Shown here: positions 1 through 4,220 of the stretch, in pieces | Numbering within the stretch: the stretch's first letter is position 1 | Layout: each line of letters begins with the position of its first letter | Assembly: GCA_937968035.1 (NCBI GenBank) | Contig: CALBTS010000925.1 | Span: forward strand, 1 to 8,361 | Length of the DNA: 8,361 bases | From: an uncultured Methanomethylovorans sp. | GTDB lineage: Archaea; Halobacteriota; Methanosarcinia; Methanosarcinales; Methanosarcinaceae | Direction: 5' to 3' | Program-made: the position numbers and the translations under genes | Notes under the pieces: model-generated | The model's database searches: none | Told to the model about the DNA's origin: nothing | Seen by the model: the letters and a program-made list of their open reading frames with translations, nothing else

Positions 1-421
1 CCACACAAGTGGGTCCATAGAACCCTCCATACCTGCGCACTGACTCTTTTCCAATAAGGGCTTCAGACCTTCCTATCTCATCCACGAACTTTTCAACGGA
101 TTTTCTGAAAGCAGGGTCTTCCTCATACAGGATCTCCATTATAGGCGGTGTCTGGTAATGTTCCACAAAAGGATCATCTTCTGGCCTGACAGTGTCAGTA
201 AGCCCGGTAAGCACGTTGAAATGTGTGTTAACCGAATCCATATGAAGGGCAAAGACCGACTTGGCTTGTTCGCCCATGGGTTCCATTTTATTCACAGCAT
301 CGACATAAGGCTGTGCATCCTTTACCTTGAATGTGGTTCCCCTCTTTGCATTGATAGTATTCACTACAGCTCTCTGTGCACCCATGGCTTCTTTGGCCAT
401 TTTATCGTATAGTTCTTTCAT
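1..421 (-). CDS. DUF2193-like archaeal protein, N-terminal part (cut by window edge)
   Basis: The minus strand is open from an ATG at 419-421 to the window edge, giving 140 codons with no stop. The protein begins MKELYDKMAKEAMGAQRAVV and ends at the edge in a Gly/Tyr-rich stretch, RRYGGFYGPTCV. It is soluble and charged, with no signal peptide or membrane segment. From memory it resembles DUF2193, a methanogen family of about 500 residues with no known function, so roughly the first quarter to third would be here. This assignment is recall and was not searched. The start is supported by AGGGG at 429-433, seven bases upstream, and by an in-frame TGA directly before the ATG. The DUF362 gene lies 202 bp upstream in the same direction, but a T-run and separate TATA-like boxes in the gap suggest independent transcription. 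A role beside the acetyl-CoA operon is not shown. Confidence 0.72.
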   Translation of the reverse strand, partial: MKELYDKMAKEAMGAQRAVVNTINAKRGTTFKVKDAQPYVDAVNKMEPMGEQAKSVFALHMDSVNTHFNVLTGLTDTVRPEDDPFVEHYQTPPIMEILYEEDPAFRKSVEKFVDEIGRSEALIGKESVRRYGGFYGPTCV

Positions 422-508
422 TCACATACCCCTGTATTTTTTTGTAGCTGTTGCAACAGGAAGGTAGCAGTTCCACTCAATGAACAATTTGTAATGGTAA
501 ACAGATCA

Positions 509-537
509 TCCATTTATAAAATGGACACATCCATGTG
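509..537 (-). promoter_or_regulatory. Candidate promoter of the DUF2193-like gene: TATA box inside a perfect dyad
   Basis: TCCATTTATAAAATGGA (509-525) is a perfect inverted repeat with 7-bp arms around ATA. Read on the minus strand it contains TTTTATAAATGG, a good archaeal TATA-like box. A second dyad, CACAT-CC-ATGTG (526-537), directly abuts it. A start site about 25 bases downstream would give a leader of about 70 nt before the ATG at 421. Overlap of TATA box and palindrome would suit a repressor site, but that is inference. Confidence 0.4.
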
Positions 538-559
538 CACCCTCACTCAATTGCTAACA

Positions 560-579
560 CCCATTATAAAAATAGTGGG
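560..579 (-). promoter_or_regulatory. Second TATA-containing dyad upstream of the DUF2193-like gene
   Basis: CCCATTAT-AAAA-ATAGTGGG is an inverted repeat with 8-bp arms and one mismatch. Its minus strand reads CTATTTTTATAATGGG, again TATA-like. It resembles the dyad 50 bp nearer the gene (both have CCATT, TATAAAA, then TGG). It may be an alternative promoter or a second copy of an operator. Confidence 0.3.
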
Positions 580-608
580 AAGTTGTATAAATAATAAACC
601 CTGCTCAT

Positions 609-627
609 AAAAAAGGTTGAATTTCAA
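609..627 (-). terminator. Probable T-run terminator of the DUF362 gene
   Basis: On the minus strand a six-T run (609-614) begins about ten bases after the stop codon of the DUF362 gene. It is preceded by a small dyad, TTGAA-T-TTCAA (617-627), that overlaps the stop and is too tight to be a strong hairpin. Archaeal RNA polymerase commonly stops at T-runs, so termination here is likely though leaky. Confidence 0.4.
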
Positions 628-1685
628 ATATCTAAGGAATATCCCAGGCTGCCAACCCCTATCTTTGCAGCGTATTCCAGATGTATCATCGGATCAATAC
701 CCCATACATCCTTAATGGAGTGTATGCAGCCCTCTTCACCTATTTTTTTATTGATCTGATCAAGGCTGGCCTTGTCAATGGCAACAGGGTCCATTGAGGC
801 AAGCATACCCACATTTCCTACAAAAGCGGGAGCAGAAAAATTGAAACAATCGCATCCAGGGGTCAGATCAAATACCCAGTTGATATATCCTATCTTTCCG
901 GGCAGGAGCTTGACTGGTCCCAAAGCAGCTTCCCCTAAACGGGCCTGTATTTCATTGGTACAGTTCTCAGGAGGTGCTATGGCTCCGAATCTGCATGATT
1001 CCAGACATGATAATTCTCCTTTGCAAAGATCCTTATTGACAGCAGCTTTGCCATTTTCCAGGGATATGGCATCCCAAGGACATGTTTTTATGCATTTGCT
1101 GCAGCCAGTACAGCTTTCAATATCAATGTCCGGCTTACCAGGTGCGTGCACTTTTGCTTTGCCTTCCTTGTCCAGACATCCCATGCCCAGGTTCTTCACA
1201 GCACCACCGAAACCTGATGCAGGATGGCCTTTACAATGTGAGATCATGATCATCGCATCAGCCTTTGCAATGGAAGAAGCTACTGTGATCTCGTCTATAT
1301 ATTCCCCTCCTATGGGTACCTTCACACTGTCATCCCCAAGCAGGCCATCTGCAGAAATGAACGGTGCGTTCATACTACCGAACGTAAAGCCATTCACGGC
1401 TGCGGTCCAGAGCATGTCAGCGCCGTTGAACCGTTTTCCACCGTAAAGGACAGTGGTATCTGTAATGAATGGTATTCCTCCGGCTTCTTTTACAAGATCT
1501 GCGATCGTACGGACTATGACGGGACGCACATATGTGGTATTACCGTATTCTCCGGGATGTATCTTGATGGCTACAAGATCACCTTCCTCAACCGCAGTTA
1601 TTTTCCTGAAAAGTTCCTTTATCTGGTCAATCTGGGTATTTGTCGGTCCTACATCTGCAGCAGATCTAAAAAATACTTTGCTCAT
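624..1685 (-). CDS. DUF362-type iron-sulfur cluster protein
   Basis: The 353-residue product fits the DUF362 family of methanogens and anaerobic bacteria: an N-terminal half with KIHPGEYGNTTYVRP (41-55) and SHCKGHPASGFGGAVKNLGM (149-168), then a ferredoxin-like insert, then a C-terminal region with DPVAIDKASLD (299-309). The insert has one full [4Fe-4S] motif, Cys192, 195, 198 and 202 followed by Pro. A second motif has Cys221, Cys227 and Cys231 at canonical spacing, but Glu224 where the second Cys belongs. Other cysteines are 151, 170, 242, 278, 280 and 320. There is no signal peptide, so the protein is probably cytoplasmic. The family's reaction is not established; electron transfer or cluster-dependent chemistry is inferred. 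The ATG at 1683-1685 has an excellent GGAGGA site at 1692-1697. The gene appears monocistronic, with its own TATA box and a T-run after the stop. Confidence 0.88.
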   Translation of the reverse strand: MSKVFFRSAADVGPTNTQIDQIKELFRKITAVEEGDLVAIKIHPGEYGNTTYVRPVIVRTIADLVKEAGGIPFITDTTVLYGGKRFNGADMLWTAAVNGFTFGSMNAPFISADGLLGDDSVKVPIGGEYIDEITVASSIAKADAMIMISHCKGHPASGFGGAVKNLGMGCLDKEGKAKVHAPGKPDIDIESCTGCSKCIKTCPWDAISLENGKAAVNKDLCKGELSCLESCRFGAIAPPENCTNEIQARLGEAALGPVKLLPGKIGYINWVFDLTPGCDCFNFSAPAFVGNVGMLASMDPVAIDKASLDQINKKIGEEGCIHSIKDVWGIDPMIHLEYAAKIGVGSLGYSLDI

Positions 1686-1691
1686 ACTGTT

Positions 1692-1745
1692 TCCTCCTTC
1701 AGCTACCTAGCGAAAGATATTTTGTGGCATAACGATATAAAAACA
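1692..1745 (-). promoter_or_regulatory. Promoter and ribosome site of the DUF362 gene
   Basis: On the minus strand TTTTTATATC (1734-1743) is a good archaeal TATA box about 50 bp before the ATG, which predicts a start near 1710-1715 and a short leader. GGAGGA at 1692-1697 lies six bases before the ATG. A perfect palindrome, AACATATGTT (1742-1751), overlaps the upstream edge of the TATA box and could be a regulator site. Confidence 0.5.
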
Positions 1746-1881
1746 TATGTTATATCAGCGGTAGAAGTTCTGTAAATTTAACTATAGCTTTCCATCAAAA
1801 CTGTTCTATTTTCATTGCAGCCATGAATATACTCATATATAGCACGTATGTTTTTTTAAAAAATATATAGAATATTTTGAT

Positions 1882-1892
1882 AAAATATATAT
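1882..1892 (+). promoter_or_regulatory. Candidate TATA box for the small plus-strand gene
   Basis: AAAATATATAT lies 48 bp before the ATG at 1941, the right distance for a start near 1915 and a leader of about 25 nt. Another TATA-like stretch, AAAATATATAG, lies at 1860-1870. The divergent DUF362 promoter is about 140 bp away, so the two do not overlap. Confidence 0.4.
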
Positions 1893-1940
1893 GCCCTTTC
1901 CACATACTATAGGACGTATAAAGACAATTGGAGCAAATAA

Positions 1941-2087
1941 ATGAAAAAGCGAGTAAAAATGGAAAAATTAGAGTGTGGTGAAACAAATGGTTTCCACGCA
2001 ATAATCAATGGTCGTATTGAAAGTTCCTTCACCACTGAAGATATGGAGACCTACCGTTTCATGATCGGTGGAATACTTGGTAAGTGA
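1941..2087 (+). CDS. Unrecognised small protein, 48 residues
   Basis: I do not recognise this protein. The frame runs from ATG to TGA and encodes a soluble 48-residue product with a Lys-rich start (MKKRVKMEKLECGETNGFHA) and the end TTEDMETYRFMIGGILGK. It has one Cys (residue 12) and no membrane segment. In favour of a real gene: GGAG at 1930-1933 lies seven bases before the ATG, TATA-like boxes lie at suitable distances, and about three quarters of the codons begin with a purine, as in true genes here. A second in-frame ATG at codon 7 could be the true start. A second small gene follows 52 bases later in another frame. A stop in that frame at 2122-2124 argues against one gene split by a frameshift. 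Confidence 0.5.
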   Translation: MKKRVKMEKLECGETNGFHAIINGRIESSFTTEDMETYRFMIGGILGK

Positions 2088-2139
2088 AGTGCAGAAATGA
2101 AGTTAGTCAGAACAACAATTTTGAGGATGTGTCGTATTA

Positions 2140-2301
2140 ATGGAAAACACTGCTGGGAAGGTCAGGCCCACGAACATTATACGAAAAAAGAAAGATATTG
2201 CAGCATCAGAAGGAACAGTCAGCATCAATTCCTCTGAACTTAGCAGAAAATGGTTCAAGACGGTCGAGTATTTTACGTGTGTGGACGATATTAATTTCTG
2301 A
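2140..2301 (+). CDS. Unrecognised small protein, 53 residues
   Basis: I do not recognise this protein. ATG at 2140 to TGA at 2299 encodes a basic N-terminal half (RPTNIIRKKKDIAASEGTVS, residues 9-28) and a half with aromatic residues ending SRKWFKTVEYFTCVDDINF. There is no membrane segment. About three quarters of the codons start with a purine, which favours coding on this strand over the antisense frame at 2103-2306. The ribosome site is weak: GAGGA at 2123-2127 is 12 bases away, longer than usual. The gene may be co-transcribed with the 48-residue gene upstream. It ends five bases before the stop of the convergent 118-residue gene, so the two transcripts probably overlap. Confidence 0.42.
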   Translation: MENTAGKVRPTNIIRKKKDIAASEGTVSINSSELSRKWFKTVEYFTCVDDINF

Positions 2302-2306
2302 CGCAA

Positions 2307-2663
2307 CTAGCAGATATCATCCACATACCAGTCCACATAGGCAACGAGCTCTTTCTTCTCCCAATCCTTTAGTCTTGCAGGACTGTCTTTCCGTGCACCG
2401 TCAAACAGGTCTTTCATCATGCTTTCATCAAGCACATGTACTTTGTATGTTCCCTTCTCGGCCATCCTTATATAATAGCCGGGTGCCAATGTATCGGATT
2501 TTTTCCACATTTTTATTTTTTCATAATCCCATAGAGATGTAGCCCATTGTGCAAGCTTTAAGATATATTCATCCGCTACATCCTCAACGGTTCCGAGAAT
2601 GACGCAGTGCTTACAGTCTTTTGTTAATTCAATACTGTTTTTGTGGCGAACTATCTCTGACAT
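2307..2663 (-). CDS. Hypothetical protein, 118 residues, Trp-rich, unknown function
   Basis: I do not recognise a family. The 118-residue protein starts MSEIVRHKNSIELTK and has a Cys-x2-Cys pair (Cys17, Cys20), a mainly helical-looking charged middle, and five tryptophans (40, 45, 53, 101, 112), which is high for this length. It ends in DWYVDDIC, with Cys as the last residue. There is no signal peptide or membrane segment. The frame extends to a TTG at 2687, but the ATG at 2661-2663 is preferred: it is a standard start and lies about 35 bases from a weak TATA-like box. Neither start has a clear ribosome site, so the message may be leaderless or nearly so. The stop codon is TAG, and the frame stays open for 67 more codons beyond it. 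A metal-binding role for the Cys pair would be a guess. Confidence 0.65.
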   Translation of the reverse strand: MSEIVRHKNSIELTKDCKHCVILGTVEDVADEYILKLAQWATSLWDYEKIKMWKKSDTLAPGYYIRMAEKGTYKVHVLDESMMKDLFDGARKDSPARLKDWEKKELVAYVDWYVDDIC

Positions 2664-2694
2664 GATAAAAACCAAATAAGACAACAAACAAGTA

Positions 2695-2705
2695 CTATAA
2701 TTATG
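2695..2705 (-). promoter_or_regulatory. Weak TATA-like box for the 118-residue gene
   Basis: The minus strand reads CATAATTATAG, about 35-40 bp before the ATG at 2663. A start about 25 bases downstream would leave a leader of roughly ten bases, in line with the missing ribosome site. The match to the archaeal consensus is modest. Confidence 0.28.
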
Positions 2706-2847
2706 TTGTGTTCTATTCTCAGAGACCTGACACTATTCTATGAGCATATCGAGGTTTTGTTGGTTATCTCAGCGATCAATGAAAGTCATGCTAATGTTCG
2801 CTAGTTACTCTTTTTATTGTGCTTCGTTGCTTAGAGCATAGGATCAA

Positions 2848-2870
2848 TTGAATATGATTTTTATATTCAA
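2848..2870. repeat. Perfect inverted repeat, 8-bp arms
   Basis: TTGAATAT, then a seven-base loop GATTTTT, then ATATTCAA. The stem is A/T-only except for one pair, so it is weak as RNA. Its role is unknown; a protein-binding dyad or end-of-transcript structure is possible. The left arm overlaps a perfect TCAATTGA palindrome (2844-2851), a sequence that recurs at 3051-3058. Confidence 0.4.
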
Positions 2871-2928
2871 CAAGACGGGAGTTTTTCGTGTTACTCTGTG
2901 AAGTTCTGAAGATAAAAGCATATCATAA

Positions 2929-2959
2929 AGTATATATTTCATGATGTGTTATTTATATT
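2929..2959 (+). promoter_or_regulatory. Candidate promoter(s) for the peptidase gene with a long leader
   Basis: Two TATA-like boxes are seen: AGTATATATTT (2929-2939) and TTTATATT (2952-2959). Starts about 25 bases downstream would give leaders of roughly 240-265 nt before the ATG at 3223. Long leaders are known in Methanosarcina. No better TATA box was found nearer to the gene, although weak A/T-rich stretches near 3120-3140 cannot be excluded. Confidence 0.35.
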
Positions 2960-3002
2960 GGGATAGTAAACTAGTGGGATTGGGATTGTACTGTTTCAGA
3001 TC

Positions 3003-3025
3003 TTGCTATAGAGATTGCTATAGCA
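3003..3025. repeat. TTGCTATAG direct repeat with a 10-bp palindrome
   Basis: TTGCTATAG occurs at 3003-3011 and again at 3015-3023, so the repeat period is 12 bp. The second copy extends into a perfect palindrome, TGCTATAGCA (3016-3025). Two half-related sites about one helical turn apart resemble an operator, but position relative to a transcription start is unknown. Confidence 0.4.
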
Positions 3026-3029
3026 GGTT

Positions 3030-3081
3030 CTGGTAAGCATCTGGTTTTAGTCAATTGATATGACAAGCATATTACCAGGTG
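3030..3081 (+). promoter_or_regulatory. Potential structured leader with two mutually exclusive stems
   Basis: TTACCAG (3072-3078) can pair perfectly with CTGGTAA (3030-3036). Alternatively ACCAGGTG (3074-3081) can pair with CATCTGGT (3038-3045), eight pairs including one G-U. The two stems exclude each other because they share 3074-3078. An inner GTCA/TGAC stem (3050-3053 with 3061-3064) fits inside either. A switch-like role is inference and needs this stretch to be transcribed. Confidence 0.3.
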
Positions 3082-3150
3082 TTTGGAATTTTTTCAGAGT
3101 GCTGTAGGGGAATTATTGGGAAATATAGAATGATTATAGGATCAAATTTG

Positions 3151-3193
3151 ATGGTGATCAGGTTCTACTTCTTAGTAGTTATCACTTCACCAT
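3151..3193 (+). promoter_or_regulatory. Potential hairpin just before the peptidase ribosome site
   Basis: ATGGTGA (3151-3157) is the exact complement of TCACCAT (3187-3193). Inside it, CTACT (3165-3169) pairs with AGTAG (3174-3178). A competing pairing, GTGAT (3154-3158) with ATCAC (3181-3185), shares the left arm. The structure ends 15 bases before the AGGGGG ribosome site (3209-3214), so it could affect translation of the peptidase gene. Confidence 0.35.
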
Positions 3194-3222
3194 TATTTGT
3201 AATGTAAAAGGGGGTTAAGAAA

Positions 3223-4125
3223 ATGGCATTAGTTAAGAAATATGGCAGAATGGGTTGGATCCCAGACCGTCCCAGTCTTAGGGATTATACGGTCGAACAT
3301 AAGGAGATGCAGAAAACCGAGTCAAAAGAGATGCAGAAGTTCCTATCTTCCCTCAGTCTGAAGAAAAGAGCAAAACTCGATCTTCCGGAAACCGAAGATC
3401 TCAGGAAGTGGTGTCCGGATGTTGAAAACCAAATGGAGCTAGGATCTTGTACAGCTAATGCGGCGGCAGGGATCATAGAGTATTTTGAAAAAAGATCATA
3501 TGGAAAATATCTGGATGCTTCCAGGCTGTTCATTTACAAGACCACAAGAACTCTCGGCGGCTGGAAAGGAGACAGCGGGGCAGAACTCAGAACTACTATG
3601 GGAGCACTAGTCCTGTTTGGCGCTCCTCCTGAGAAATACTGGCCTTATACTGATAATGACCCTGATTTTGATATAGAGCCAACTCCATTTTGTTACTCAT
3701 TCGCAGGGAACTATAAAGCTATCAGATATTTCAGACATGACCCTGCAAACACTTCAAAAGAAGACATTCTTGGAAGTGTCAAGAAATCTCTAGCTTTTGG
3801 TATACCGTCTATGTTCGGTTTCACGGTCTTTGATTCAATAAGGCAGGCAAATGAATCGGGAAAGATCCCTTTCCCATGCGATACTGAAAGAGTGCTTGGA
3901 GGACACGCAATAGTTGCAGTGGGATATGATGATAACATGGTAATAAAGAACACGATCTCCGAAGAGGAAAGTACAGGTGCTCTTCTTATCAGGAATTCAT
4001 GGGGTGAGGACTGGGGAGACAAGGGATACGGTTGGCTTCCATACAAGTATATATTAGAGGAGCTAGCAATGGATTTCTGGTCTATGCTCAAAAAGGAGTG
4101 GGTGGAAACAGGTAGATTCGTATAA
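3223..4125 (+). CDS. Papain-like cysteine peptidase, C1A type, cytoplasmic
   Basis: The 300-residue protein is a papain-fold peptidase expected to hydrolyse peptide bonds with a Cys-His-Asn active site. The oxyanion Gln70 and nucleophile Cys76 (NQMELGSCTANAAAG, 69-83) keep the six-residue spacing of papain. His228 lies in GGHAIVAVGYDD (226-237) and Asn258 in RNSWGEDWGDKGYGW (257-271). The N-terminal part (1-60) contains GRMGWIPDRPSLRDY, a segment I recall from bacterial and archaeal C1 peptidases of this branch, and may act as a short prosegment or fold extension. There is no signal peptide or membrane segment, so the enzyme probably acts inside the cell, unlike classic secreted or lysosomal papains. 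AGGGGG at 3209-3214, eight bases before the ATG, supports the start. The gene stands alone, is convergent with the ACDS operon, and its substrate is unknown. Confidence 0.9.
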   Translation: MALVKKYGRMGWIPDRPSLRDYTVEHKEMQKTESKEMQKFLSSLSLKKRAKLDLPETEDLRKWCPDVENQMELGSCTANAAAGIIEYFEKRSYGKYLDASRLFIYKTTRTLGGWKGDSGAELRTTMGALVLFGAPPEKYWPYTDNDPDFDIEPTPFCYSFAGNYKAIRYFRHDPANTSKEDILGSVKKSLAFGIPSMFGFTVFDSIRQANESGKIPFPCDTERVLGGHAIVAVGYDDNMVIKNTISEEESTGALLIRNSWGEDWGDKGYGWLPYKYILEELAMDFWSMLKKEWVETGRFV

Positions 4126-4174
4126 AGAATCTGGATAAATCCTTTCTGATCCTGTAAGAAAAATAGATCATAGG

Positions 4175-4220
4175 GTCCGCAAAATGCGGACACCTTATTT
4201 TACTTTACTTTACTTTTTTA
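4175..4220. terminator. Terminator region between the convergent peptidase gene and cdhE
   Basis: A hairpin, GTCCGC-AAAAT-GCGGAC (4175-4191), lies between the converging genes. For the plus strand it is followed by a T-rich tract with three exact TTTAC copies (4199-4213) and a six-T run (4214-4219). For the minus strand a five-T run (4159-4163) follows after 11 bases. The hairpin therefore probably serves both directions, with the stronger tail on the peptidase side. The T-rich tail reaches into the stop codon of cdhE. Confidence 0.65.

Larger units (their letters stand above)
2688..3222 (+). other. 535-bp intergenic region, A+T-rich, rich in repeats, no convincing gene
   Basis: Between the divergent 118-residue gene and the peptidase gene no frame on either strand looks coding; starts are followed quickly by stops. 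The left part (about 2706-2840) shows nothing I can interpret. The right part holds a perfect 8-bp hairpin (2848-2870), two TATA-like boxes (2929-2959), a tandem TGGGAT pair (2975-2986), a repeated TTGCTATAG (3003-3023) and two larger potential stem structures (3030-3081 and 3151-3193). The density of pairing sequence between the TATA boxes and the ATG fits a structured leader of about 240-260 nt or a separate small RNA. No known riboswitch was recognised. Confidence 0.55.

Noticed and set aside
772..1446. 224-codon open frame on the plus strand
   Set aside because: It is fully antisense to the DUF362 gene, which has clear motifs and a strong ribosome site. Its product is Pro/Ser-rich without recognisable domains.
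1795..2001. 68-codon open frame on the minus strand
   Set aside because: It is A/T-driven, Phe/Ile-rich, has no ribosome site, and overlaps the promoter and start of the better supported plus-strand small gene.
2097..2237. 46-codon frame on the plus strand starting MKLVRTTILRMC
   Set aside because: It overlaps the 2140-2301 frame, shows weaker purine bias at codon position 1, and has an unnatural-looking composition.
1941..2301. The two small plus-strand frames as one gene broken by a frameshift
   Set aside because: The second frame has a TGA at 2122-2124 upstream of its ATG, after the first frame has already stopped at 2087, so no single shift joins them without crossing a stop unless it lies within the first frame's unrelated sequence.
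2198..2542. 114-codon open frame on the plus strand
   Set aside because: Most of it is antisense to the 118-residue gene and the product is Ser/His/Pro-rich without domains.
2688..3222. CRISPR array, tRNA or insertion-sequence remnant in the largest gap
   Set aside because: The repeats are too short and irregular for CRISPR, no cloverleaf with a T-loop was found, and no transposase-like frame or flanking target duplication is visible.
3711..4193. 160-codon open frame on the minus strand
   Set aside because: It is antisense to the peptidase gene, whose active-site motifs are unmistakable.
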